A program made the position numbers and the translations under genes. A stretch of DNA of 23,177 nucleotides from the NCBI GenBank assembly GCA_021786915.1, contig JAJYMP010000325.1, forward strand, positions 1-23,177, in the 5' to 3' direction. Position 1 is the stretch's first letter. The number at the start of each line of letters is the position of its first letter. The notes below the pieces were generated by a model. It did not search any database and was not told the DNA's origin. It worked only from the letters and a program-made list of their open reading frames with translations. The DNA is from Chloroflexota bacterium (GTDB taxonomy: Bacteria > Chloroflexota > Limnocylindria > Limnocylindrales > CSP1-4). Positions 15,377 to 23,083 of the stretch are shown one piece after another.

Positions 15377-15461
15377 GCAGACGTGGGTGGGGGACCGTGA
15401 GCTTGGCTGCGCAGCACGCTCCAGCGCCAGGGGACCACGGGGCGCCCGCGCGGGGCCGCCG

Positions 15462-15481
15462 CCGCGCCGGCATCGGCGCGG
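15462..15481. terminator. Hairpin between convergent kinase and regulator genes
   Basis: CCGCGCCG (15462-15469) and CGGCGCGG (15474-15481) form a perfect 8-bp stem with loop GCAT in the 190-bp gap between two convergent stops. It is a good candidate for a two-way terminator, though without a T tract. Confidence 0.45.
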
Positions 15482-15566
15482 GCCTGGGCGGCGCTCGGGG
15501 ACTGGGCTCGGGCCCGGCTTGCGTGGCGCGACGGCCTCGGTCGTTCAGGCCGGTCTCGCCCCGGTG

Positions 15567-16196
15567 TCAGGTCCCCAGCCAGTCGGCCGGGTCGAGCCAG
15601 CCCTTCTGCTCCGCGATCCGCGCGGCCTCGCCCCGGTTCCGGGCCTCGAGCTTCTGGATGGCGGTGGACAGGTGGTTGCGGACGGTGCCCTCGGACAGGA
15701 ACAGCCTGGCGGCGATCGCGGCGATGGTCGGCTCCTCACGCGACACCGCGAGGACCTCCCGCTCGCGCGCCGTGAGCGGATTGCCGCCCTCGCTGAGCGC
15801 GGTCACGGCGAGTGTCGGGTCGACGGTGCGCTTGCCGTCCATCGCCCGGCGGATCGCAGTCGCGAGCGTTTCGGCCGGCGCCTCCTTGAGGACGAAGCCG
15901 ATCGCACCGGCCTCCATCGCCCGGCGGAGGTAGCCGGCCCGGCCGAAGGTGGTGAGGATGATCACCCGGACCCGCGGCGCCAGGCGGTGGAGCTCCCCCG
16001 CTGCGGTGAGCCCGTCGCCGCCGGGGAGCTCGATGTCGAGGAGCGCGACGTCGGGCTGGAGGCGCACCGCGGCGGGCAGGATCTCGTCGCCCCGACCGAC
16101 CTCGCCGACCACCTCCATGTCGCCCTCGAGCGACAGGAGGGCGCCGAGGGCGCTGCGGACCATGAGCTGGTCCTCGGCGAGCAGGATGCGGATCAC
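15567..16196 (-). CDS. DesR/NarL-type response regulator
   Basis: The 209-residue regulator has a receiver with E8-D9, phospho-acceptor D54 (ALLDIELPGGDG), T82/T83 and K104 (GFVLKEAP), then a LuxR helix-turn-helix (about 140-195) with LTAREREVL and the recognition helix SEGTVRNHLSTAIQKL. It closely resembles DesR-like partners of DesK kinases, which in many Gram-positives control membrane lipid or ABC-transporter genes. The GTG at 16196 overlaps the TGA of the kinase gene as GTGA, with GGGAG a few bases upstream. This gives translational coupling and makes the pairing almost certain. Its target may be the divergent HtrA/exporter operon; that is inference from position. Confidence 0.92.
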   Translation of the reverse strand: MIRILLAEDQLMVRSALGALLSLEGDMEVVGEVGRGDEILPAAVRLQPDVALLDIELPGGDGLTAAGELHRLAPRVRVIILTTFGRAGYLRRAMEAGAIGFVLKEAPAETLATAIRRAMDGKRTVDPTLAVTALSEGGNPLTAREREVLAVSREEPTIAAIAARLFLSEGTVRNHLSTAIQKLEARNRGEAARIAEQKGWLDPADWLGT

Positions 16197-17473
16197 GACA
16201 TGCTCCCGGACTGCCGGTCCTGCTCCCCGGCCGCCGAGCGGTCTTGACTCGCCGCAGCTCCGGCTGGGGAGCTGCTTTGGGGCCGGGCCGGAACGGTGAC
16301 CACGAGGGCGAAGCTGTCGCCCTCGCGCCAGCCCGACGTCATCGTGCCGCCGGCCTGGGCGAGGCGCTCGGCGACACCGCGGAGGCCTCGCCCCGTCCCG
16401 ACGGTCGCCCGTGCGCGCGCGCCCGGCCCGGGCCTCGGCCCGTCGTCGAGGACCTCGAGCCGGACCTCGCCCCCGGTCCGCTCGATCGAGATCGAGCATT
16501 GCGAGCCGCGGCTGTGCCGGACGATGTTCGTGGCGCCCTCCCGGACGACCCAGCCGAGCAGCGCGTCGGTGGCGGGGTCGAGGCGCTCCTCGGGCCGCTC
16601 GATGAGCACGTGGAAGCCGGCGGCGACCAGGGCGATGCGCGCGCCCTCGAGTTCTGCCTCGAGGTCGACCTGCCGATAGCCGGCGACGGCTTGGCGGACG
16701 TCGCGCAAGGACGTGCGGACGACCTCCTCCACGTCGGCGAGCTCCACGGCCGCGCGCTCCGGGTCGCGCCCGATGAGGCGCCGGGCGAGCTCGGTCTTGA
16801 GCGCGATCATCGAGAGGCTGTGGCCGAGCAGGTCGTGGAGGTCGCGGGAGATCCGGGCCCGCTCCAGCTCGGTCGCAGCCCGCGCCACCTCTGCCTGGGC
16901 GCGCCGCAGCTCCTGCGAGGTGCGCTGGTACTGGCTGAAGCCAATGACCACGAGCCCGACGAGCGCAACCTCGACCGACGATTCGAGGGTCCGGACGAGA
17001 TCCGCCGATCGGGCGATGTCCGAGGCGTGGACCAGCGGGGCGACCGCCGCGAGGACCGATGTCGCGGCCACCCCGCCGAGGGCCGCGAGCGATGGCCGGA
17101 GACGCCCGGCGCCGGCTGCGGTCGCGATGAACAGCACGGTCCACATCGAGCGCACGTCCAGCAGCGAGACCGCGAGCGCCAGCGCAGCGAGGGCGGTGAC
17201 CGCGGCCCGCAGATGGCCGCGCCGGCGCCCGGCCAGGTCGCGCGGGATCGCCCACAGGTACACGACGACGAATGCCGCGAGCCCGACGTAGGCCAGGGCG
17301 CGGGCTGGGGTGTCGATCGGCTGGCGGATCTCGCGGCCGAGGGGGCCGACCAGGAAGAACAGGAGGCCGATCGCGACCAGGACCGGCAGCCACAGGTACG
17401 GCTGGTCGCGATCGGCGTCGACCGGCCCATCGCGCCCCGCCGTGGTGGCCGTCTCGTCGTCGAGCGCGCTCAT
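16193..17473 (-). CDS. DesK-type sensor histidine kinase
   Basis: The 426-residue kinase has five or six membrane helices between about 27 and 180 (for example 28-46, 58-77, 88-105, 109-122, 130-148, 166-180) with hardly any extracytoplasmic loop, so it probably senses the membrane itself. A coiled coil (183-206) leads to HisKA_3 with ARISRDLHDLLGHSLS; H213 is the phospho-acceptor. The ATPase part has the N box VVREGATNIVRHS (309-321), the G1 box VLDDGPRPGPG and the G2 box GTGRGLRGVAERL. The cytosolic tail is Ser/Ala-rich. The ATG at 17473 gives the usual short N-terminus but has no ribosome-binding site. The frame stays open upstream, and an ATG at 17650 would add 59 residues with good third-position GC. 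It forms an operon with the DesR-type regulator. Confidence 0.88.
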   Translation of the reverse strand: MSALDDETATTAGRDGPVDADRDQPYLWLPVLVAIGLLFFLVGPLGREIRQPIDTPARALAYVGLAAFVVVYLWAIPRDLAGRRRGHLRAAVTALAALALAVSLLDVRSMWTVLFIATAAGAGRLRPSLAALGGVAATSVLAAVAPLVHASDIARSADLVRTLESSVEVALVGLVVIGFSQYQRTSQELRRAQAEVARAATELERARISRDLHDLLGHSLSMIALKTELARRLIGRDPERAAVELADVEEVVRTSLRDVRQAVAGYRQVDLEAELEGARIALVAAGFHVLIERPEERLDPATDALLGWVVREGATNIVRHSRGSQCSISIERTGGEVRLEVLDDGPRPGPGARARATVGTGRGLRGVAERLAQAGGTMTSGWREGDSFALVVTVPARPQSSSPAGAAASQDRSAAGEQDRQSGSMS

Positions 17474-17876
17474 GCGGTCACGCGAACCGGTCCGGCCGGC
17501 ACGTCGGGTCGTGCGCGGGCGCCAGCGAGTGGCGAGCATCTCGCCGATCGGCTCGGCGACGACCGTCAGGAGGTTCGCCGTGCCGAGGCGTGTACCGCTG
17601 AGCACTTCCCACCACAGACCTCCAAGGGTCGCCCGGAACGCCGGACCCATCGTAGCGATGGCGGCTATCCGCGTACTGGCGCGCGCGAGACGGCCGCGGT
17701 CCGCCCCGCGCGCCGAACGCGCGGAGTCCGGCGCCGAAGCGTCGGATCGCGGCGCGGAGCGGAAGAAGAGCACGGGCGGGGACCTCGTCGGCGGTGGTTC
17801 GCGATGTGGTGGCGACTGCCCAGACCGTACCCATCGCGAGCTGCCCCAGGAAGTCACGGGCATGCCACCTGCACCC

Positions 17877-17890
17877 GTGATGGATGTCAC
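17877..17890. promoter_or_regulatory. CRP/FNR-like dyad GTGA-N6-TCAC
   Basis: GTGA (17877-17880) and TCAC (17887-17890) have the exact half-site spacing of the CRP/FNR family. A second, overlapping dyad GATGG (17879-17883) / CCATC (17891-17895) is present. The centre lies about 90 bp before the inferred start of transcription of the HtrA gene. No CRP-family gene is in the window. Confidence 0.35.
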
Positions 17891-17960
17891 CCATCGGCCG
17901 TCTCCAGACCTCACCTCGCGAACACGATGCCTGCGACTTCTTGGCGAGCTGCCGTCCTCG

Positions 17961-17966
17961 TACGGT
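17961..17966 (+). promoter_or_regulatory. Putative -10 box of the HtrA/exporter operon
   Basis: TACGGT lies 37 nt before the ATG at 18004. A weak TTCTTG (17938-17943) stands at 17-bp spacing. The leader would carry the GAGGT ribosome-binding site at 17992-17996. Confidence 0.35.
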
Positions 17967-18003
17967 CCGGTTGCACACAAAGCCGCCAAGCGAGGTCACC
18001 CCA

Positions 18004-19161
18004 ATGCTCCGCCGCCAGGGCACTTCAAAGGCCGCGGCCCACAAGGCCCCCCACATCCATGCAAGCCGGATCGCCGCCGCCATGGTGGGCGCGGCCGTTC
18101 TCGTCGCGGGGTGCAGCAGCGTCCCGGGATCGAGTCCCAGTGGGGTCACGCCCGCAGTGGCGGCCGCCTATGGCGGTTCCTCCGCCTCGTCGGCACCCTC
18201 CGCCGCGCCCTCCTCCGCCGCGACCGCCAGCAGCGCGGCGCCCTCCTCGCCCGCGACGGCCGGCAAGGCGCTCGCGCTCCAGCAGGACTTCGTGAGCGTG
18301 GTCAAGCAGGTCAACCCGTCGGTCGTGGTCATCCAGACCGCGAGCGGGCTCGGGTCCGGGATCGTCTACGACACCACGGGCGACATCGTGACCAACGCCC
18401 ACGTCACCGCGGGCAGCCGGACCTTCAAGGTCACGCTGGCCGACGGGCGGACGCTCGACGGCACGCTCGTCGGCTCCTTCCTGGCCGATGACCTCGCGGT
18501 CATCCACGTCAACGCCACCGGGCTCACCCCGGCCACCTTCGCCAACTCCTCGACCCTCTCCGTCGGCGACATCGTCCTCGCGATCGGCAACCCGCTCGGC
18601 CTCCAGAGCAGCGTCACCGAGGGGATTGTCAGCGCGATCGGCCGGACCGTCTCCGAGGGCAACGGCGCGGCGCTCCCGAACACCATCCAGACCAGCGCGG
18701 CCATCAACCCGGGCAACAGCGGCGGCGCCCTCGTCGACCTCGCCGGACAGGTCGTGGGCATCCCCACCCTGGCAGCGAGCGATCCGCAGCTCGGGGGCGC
18801 GGCCGTCGGGATCGGCTTCGCCATCTCGAGCAACATGGTCACCGACGTGGCGAACCAGCTCATCACGAGCGGCAAGGTCACGAACTCGCACCGGGCCTAC
18901 CTGGGCGTCACCACGATCGACGCGACGGGAGCTCCTGGCCCGGTCGTGCGCTCGGTGGCCGCGGGCACTCCGGCCGCGGCTGCGGGCATCGTTCGCGGCG
19001 ACGCCATCACCTCGATCGCCGGGAAGGCCACGCCGGACGGCGCCACCCTCGGCGAGGTGCTCGCCGGGCTCACCCCCGGTCAGACGGTGAAGGTCGTGAT
19101 CGCCAAGCAGGGCGGCTCGTCCACCACTGTGACCGTGACGCTCGGCCAGTTGCCTGGATGA
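18004..19161 (+). CDS. HtrA/DegP-type serine protease lipoprotein with PDZ domain
   Basis: The 385-residue precursor has a basic N-terminus, a signal helix and the lipobox LVAGC, so Cys37 would be lipidated. A Ser/Ala/Pro linker (about 38-88) follows, long enough to reach through a cell wall. The trypsin-like domain (about 92-285) has the triad H133 (TNAHVT), D163 (ADDLAVIHV) and S239 (NPGNSGGAL). One PDZ domain (about 298-383) follows, with VRSVAAGTPAAAAGIVRGDAI. Such proteases degrade or refold damaged proteins outside the membrane. GAGGT lies 7 nt before the ATG at 18004. It is the first gene of a run with the adaptor (74 bp on), ATPase and permease, which suggests joint quality control or export. 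No other key residue is missing. Confidence 0.93.
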   Translation: MLRRQGTSKAAAHKAPHIHASRIAAAMVGAAVLVAGCSSVPGSSPSGVTPAVAAAYGGSSASSAPSAAPSSAATASSAAPSSPATAGKALALQQDFVSVVKQVNPSVVVIQTASGLGSGIVYDTTGDIVTNAHVTAGSRTFKVTLADGRTLDGTLVGSFLADDLAVIHVNATGLTPATFANSSTLSVGDIVLAIGNPLGLQSSVTEGIVSAIGRTVSEGNGAALPNTIQTSAAINPGNSGGALVDLAGQVVGIPTLAASDPQLGGAAVGIGFAISSNMVTDVANQLITSGKVTNSHRAYLGVTTIDATGAPGPVVRSVAAGTPAAAAGIVRGDAITSIAGKATPDGATLGEVLAGLTPGQTVKVVIAKQGGSSTTVTVTLGQLPG

Positions 19162-19235
19162 GCAGTTGACCGATCCACCCCCTGCCAGCCCTTCCCCTGA
19201 CCACGCCTCACGCCCAGCCCAGAGGTACCAACGTC

Positions 19236-20783
19236 ATGACCTGGCCCATCAACGCCCCCGATGCCGCGCCGGCCGAGCCGGAGGCGTTCACCTTCGACCA
19301 GGAGTTCCTGGCCGAGACGCACCCGAGGCCGCATCGCCTTCGCCGCCTCGTGGTGATCCCGGTGGCCATCGTGGCGGTCGCCATCGTCGGGGTCTGGGTC
19401 GCCAACCCGTTCGCCGCGACCGGCTCGACCATCGTGACGGCGAGGGCGACCACAGGGACGATCGTCAGCAGCGTGAGCATTTCGGGCACGGTCGCCTCGT
19501 CGGCCGTCGACGAGCTCAACTTCGCGACGGCCGGGACCGTCAGCGCGGTCGACGTGACCGCCGGCGCCACCGTCACGGCCGGCGAGGTCCTCGCCACGAT
19601 CGACGCCACCTCGCTCCAGGCGCAGATCCAGACGGCCCAGGCGAACCTGGCCTCCGCCCAGGCGCGGCTCGCGCTCGACGAGGCCGGGCCCTCCGCGGCC
19701 ACCAAGGCTTCCGCGCAGGACTCCGTGACCCAGGCGCAGCTCGCGCTCTCCACGGCCCGCCAGAACCTGAGCGACACGTACGCGAAGAACGCCCAGTCCA
19801 TCGCGCAGGCCGACGCCGCGGTCAGCCCCGCACAGTCGACGCTGGCGAGCGACAAGGCGGCCGTGCCCGCGGTTCCCGCGGCCCAGATCACCAAGGACGA
19901 GCAGGCGGTCACCAGCGCCGAGCAGGCGCTCTCGAGCGCGCGGCTCAACGCCTCGATCGCGGTCCAGCAGGCACAGAACCAGGTCAACTCGGCGAGCCTG
20001 GGCGTCACCTCGGCGGAGCACGGCTACGCCCTCAAGATCGTGCCCACGACGGCCGCCCAGATCGCCTCCGACAAGGCGGCGGTCGCGTCCGCCCAGCAGG
20101 CGCTCACGAACCTCCAGTCGACGGGCACCACGATCACCTCGCCCATCGCGGGCACCGTGACCGCCGTCAACCTCGTGGTCGGGCAGCAGGTCTCCGGCTC
20201 CTCCGCGGGCAGCTCCTCCTCGGCCTCCACGACGGGCCAGATCGAGGTCATGGACCTCGCCAAGCTCCAGATCGCCGGCCAGGCGTCCGAGACGGACATC
20301 GCCAAGCTCAAGGCCAACCAGCCAGCGACCGTCACCGCGGCCGCGATCGGCACGAACACCGTCGTCGGCTCGGTCTGCTCGATCGGCGTCGTCGGCACCC
20401 AGATCTCCGGCGTCACCAGCTACCCGGTCACGATCTGCCTCGACGGCACGAACACCGGACTCCTGGTGGGCATGAGCGCGACGGCCGCCGTCCAGACGGC
20501 GCGGGCCGACAACGCGGTCCTCGTGCCGAGCCTCGCGGTCCACACGACCGGCGGCCAGCAGACCGTCACCGTCCTGGGCGCTGACGGCGCCACGCAGACC
20601 CTGGTCCCGGTCACCGTCGGGATCACCAACGGGTCGCAGACGCAGATCCTGACCGGCATCCCGAGCGGCACCACCGTGGTCGAGTCCCTCCAGACCTCCA
20701 CCAGCACCGGCACGAACCGGACGGGCGGCGGCGCCGGCGGCTTCCGCGGCGTCACGGGGATCGGCGGTCGGTTCGGTGGCTGA
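19236..20783 (+). CDS. HlyD/MacA-like membrane fusion (adaptor) protein of ABC exporter
   Basis: The 515-residue adaptor has a cytosolic start (1-36), one membrane helix (about 38-57), then a lipoyl-like half (GTVSAVDVTAGATVTAGEVLATID, about 103-126). A long coiled coil rich in Ala/Gln/Lys (about 127-300) follows, then the second lipoyl half (TTITSPIAGTVTAVNLVVGQQV) and beta-barrel domains. The last 30 residues are Gly-rich. It should link the MacB-type ATPase/permease to an outer structure or a substrate. In a cell without an outer membrane, such adaptors serve MacB-like exporters of peptides or lipids. AGAGGT lies 9 nt before the ATG. Its stop overlaps the ATPase gene by 8 nt. The coiled coil is longer than in many Gram-positive relatives. 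Confidence 0.9.
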   Translation: MTWPINAPDAAPAEPEAFTFDQEFLAETHPRPHRLRRLVVIPVAIVAVAIVGVWVANPFAATGSTIVTARATTGTIVSSVSISGTVASSAVDELNFATAGTVSAVDVTAGATVTAGEVLATIDATSLQAQIQTAQANLASAQARLALDEAGPSAATKASAQDSVTQAQLALSTARQNLSDTYAKNAQSIAQADAAVSPAQSTLASDKAAVPAVPAAQITKDEQAVTSAEQALSSARLNASIAVQQAQNQVNSASLGVTSAEHGYALKIVPTTAAQIASDKAAVASAQQALTNLQSTGTTITSPIAGTVTAVNLVVGQQVSGSSAGSSSSASTTGQIEVMDLAKLQIAGQASETDIAKLKANQPATVTAAAIGTNTVVGSVCSIGVVGTQISGVTSYPVTICLDGTNTGLLVGMSATAAVQTARADNAVLVPSLAVHTTGGQQTVTVLGADGATQTLVPVTVGITNGSQTQILTGIPSGTTVVESLQTSTSTGTNRTGGGAGGFRGVTGIGGRFGG

Positions 20784-21681
20784 GCAGACGCTCCCCAACC
20801 CGGCGCCCGGCACCACCCCGATGACAAGCCTCGCCGCGGCGGCCGCCGAACCCGTGCGGCACGCCGACCCGGCGCCGCCCCTCAGCGCGACGCAGCCGAT
20901 CGTCTCGATGCACGGCATCGTCAAGCGCTACGGCGGCGACGTGGACGGCGGCGGCGACAGCACCGTGGTCTACGCCCTGCGCGGCGTGGACCTCACGATC
21001 CGGCGCGGCGAGTTCGTCGCCATCGTCGGCCCGTCAGGCTCGGGCAAGACCACCCTGATGAACATCCTCGGCTGCCTCGATGTCCCCGACCGCGGCCAGT
21101 ACGTCCTCGCCGGCGTCGACGTCTCGCGCCTCGAGGACGACGCCCTGGCCAGGGTTCGGAACCACTTCGTCGGGTTCGTGTTCCAGCAGTCCAACCTGCT
21201 GGCCCGGACCTCGGCGGTCGACAACGTCGCGCTCCCGCTCGCCTACCGGGGCGACGGCCAGCGGCACGCCAAGGCCCTCGCGGCGCTCAAGGCGGTCGGC
21301 CTCGAGCGGCGCGCCGGCCACCGCCCGAACCAGCTCTCCGGCGGCGAGCAGCAGCGCGTCGCCATCGCGCGTGCCCTCGTCACCTCGCCGGCCATCCTGC
21401 TCGCGGACGAGCCGACCGGCGCCCTGGACTCGAAGACCGGGGCCGGGATCATGGCGCTCTTCGCGCAACTGCACGCGAGCGGGCGGACCGTCATCGTGGT
21501 GACGCACGACCCGCGGATCGCCGACCTCGCGCCGCGCCAGGTCCACCTCCTCGACGGGCGCATCGTGCTCGACGCCTCGACGGCCGAGATCCACGCCCGC
21601 CGACTCGACGACGCGTCACCGTTCCAGGCGCTCGCGATGGCGACGACCGGCGCGGCGGCGGCAAGCCCCGAGGCCCACTGA
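20776..21681 (+). CDS. MacB-type ABC transporter ATPase
   Basis: This is a nucleotide-binding subunit of the LolD/MacB family, 301 residues if the GTG at 20776 is used. The Walker A motif GPSGSGKTT is at 85-93, the Q loop at FQQSNLL (136-142), the signature LSGGEQQ at 187-193, Walker B ILLADEP at 207-213 with the following TGALD (214-218), and the H loop VVTHD at 241-245. About 42 low-complexity Ala/Pro residues precede the domain, an unusual extension. The start could instead be the ATG at 20821. The GTG is preferred for the 8-nt overlap with the adaptor stop. The permease begins one base after its stop, so all three genes are co-translated. It powers the exporter from the cytosolic side. 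Confidence 0.95.
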   Translation: MAEQTLPNPAPGTTPMTSLAAAAAEPVRHADPAPPLSATQPIVSMHGIVKRYGGDVDGGGDSTVVYALRGVDLTIRRGEFVAIVGPSGSGKTTLMNILGCLDVPDRGQYVLAGVDVSRLEDDALARVRNHFVGFVFQQSNLLARTSAVDNVALPLAYRGDGQRHAKALAALKAVGLERRAGHRPNQLSGGEQQRVAIARALVTSPAILLADEPTGALDSKTGAGIMALFAQLHASGRTVIVVTHDPRIADLAPRQVHLLDGRIVLDASTAEIHARRLDDASPFQALAMATTGAAAASPEAH

Positions 21682-21682
21682 C

Positions 21683-23083
21683 ATGCCCATCAGCGAGACG
21701 CTCCGCACCGCGTTCATCGCCACAGCGGCGAACAAGCTCCGGGCCGCCCTCACGATCCTGGGGATCCTGGTCGGCGTCGCGGCGGTCATCGGCATGGTGT
21801 CCGTCGGCGAGGGCGCCCAGGCCTCGATCTCCAACACCCTCGCCGGCCTGGGCACGAATCTCGTGCTCGTGTCGCCCGGCGGCACCTCGACCGGCCTGGT
21901 CCGGGGCGCGGGCGGCGGAGCGACCACGCTCACGCTGGCCGACGTCTCGGCCCTCCAGGCGCCGGGGGCCGTGCCCGACGCCGCGGCCATCGAACCCGAG
22001 CTCACCGGGCGCGCCCAGGTGATCGTCGGCGGGACCAACACCAACACCACGGTCACCGGGACGACGCCGGACTTCCTCACGGTCCGCAACTGGACGGTCG
22101 CCGACGGCTCCTTCTTCACAGCGAGCGACGTCTCGTCCGCCAGCCCGGTCGCCGTCATCGGCGCCACGACCGCCGCCAACCTGTTCGCCGGCGCCGAGCC
22201 CGTCGGTCAATACATCAACCTCAACTTCACCTCGGGCGGGCGCAAGGCGCCGGTCCGCTCAGTCCGGCTCCAGGTGGTGGGCGTGCTCGCCGCGAAGGGA
22301 ACCGCGGGCGGGTTCTTCAACCAGGACGACCAGGTGGTGGTCCCGGTCACGACCGCCTCGCAGCGGATCTTCGGGCGCACCAACGTGAGCACCATCGCGA
22401 TCAGCGCGAAGAGCCAGGCCGCGATGTCCAACGTCCAGCTCGAGGCGACCCAGGTCCTCCTCGGCACCCACCAGATCGCCGACCCGACGCAGGCCGACTT
22501 CACCGTCCAGACGCAGCAGGACCTGCTGACGGCGGCCACCTCGTCCGCCTCGACGTTCACCGTGCTCCTGGCCGCGATCGGCGGCATCAGCCTCCTCGTC
22601 GGCGGCATCGGGATCATGAACATCATGCTGGTCTCGGTGACCGAGCGGACCCGCGAGATCGGCCTCCGCAAGGCGATCGGCGCCCGGCGCAACGACATCC
22701 TCGGCCAGTTCCTCATCGAGGCCGTGTTCCTGACCACGCTCGGCGGGATCGCGGGCGGGGTCGTCGGGATCCTCGTCTCGTTCGCGATCGCCAAGTTCAC
22801 GACCGTGCAGGCCACCGTCACCTTCCCGTCACTGCTGCTCGCCATCGGCGTCAGCGCCCTGGTCGGGCTCGCCTTCGGCCTCTACCCGGCCCGCCGCGCC
22901 GCCCGCCCGACAATCGCGTCTCGCTCTGGCGCGACCGTCCCTCGCCACCCCCGCCGCCCCCGCCGGAGGCTGCCCCGCCGCCGCCGCCGCCGCCGATGGT
23001 CGCCCCGCCGCGGCCACTCCCGCGCACGCGCCAGGGCGCGGCCCGCCACGACGCGGTCCCGCGCACCGAAACCGTGCGGGTGA
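21683..23083 (+). CDS. MacB/FtsX-type ABC permease with abnormal C-terminus
   Basis: Residues 1 to about 407 are a normal MacB-like permease: first membrane helix at about 21-43 with NKLRAALTILGILVGVAAVI, then a large extracytoplasmic domain (about 45-285). Three C-terminal helices follow with GGIGIMNIMLVSVTERTREIGLRKAIGA and the family's end motif GLYPARRAAR. The usual RLDPIEALRYE-type ending does not follow. The frame runs on for about 60 residues that are nearly all Arg, Pro, Ser and Ala. From near 22905 the +2 register (start of the next listed CDS) has better coding bias. So the true permease probably ends, or is broken, near 22905. A deletion, a frameshift or a join of unrelated sequence would explain it. 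It is the last gene of the HtrA-adaptor-ATPase-permease run. Confidence 0.85.
   Translation: MPISETLRTAFIATAANKLRAALTILGILVGVAAVIGMVSVGEGAQASISNTLAGLGTNLVLVSPGGTSTGLVRGAGGGATTLTLADVSALQAPGAVPDAAAIEPELTGRAQVIVGGTNTNTTVTGTTPDFLTVRNWTVADGSFFTASDVSSASPVAVIGATTAANLFAGAEPVGQYINLNFTSGGRKAPVRSVRLQVVGVLAAKGTAGGFFNQDDQVVVPVTTASQRIFGRTNVSTIAISAKSQAAMSNVQLEATQVLLGTHQIADPTQADFTVQTQQDLLTAATSSASTFTVLLAAIGGISLLVGGIGIMNIMLVSVTERTREIGLRKAIGARRNDILGQFLIEAVFLTTLGGIAGGVVGILVSFAIAKFTTVQATVTFPSLLLAIGVSALVGLAFGLYPARRAARPTIASRSGATVPRHPRRPRRRLPRRRRRRRWSPRRGHSRARARARPATTRSRAPKPCG

Larger units (their letters stand above)
17474..18003. other. Divergent regulatory region between DesK-type kinase and HtrA operon
   Basis: These 530 bp hold the promoters of two divergent operons. 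The half near the kinase (17474-17650) has third-position GC bias in the kinase frame and could be coding. The half near the protease holds a CRP/FNR-like dyad at 17877-17890 and a -10-like TACGGT at 17961. I see no separate gene. Confidence 0.45.

Noticed and set aside
13948..18295. Long plus-strand open frames across the kinase and DesK/DesR genes
   Set aside because: They cross confident genes on either strand, contain no motif and have no ribosome-binding site.
19080..20924. Long minus-strand open frame opposite the adaptor gene
   Set aside because: The product is dominated by Gly, Arg, Asp and Leu without domains. The plus-strand adaptor is clearly real and has ordered gene overlaps.
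22960..23010. CCG/CGC repeat tract as a microsatellite or repeat element
   Set aside because: It encodes a proline run in the frame that continues to the window end, so it is more simply a low-complexity coding stretch.
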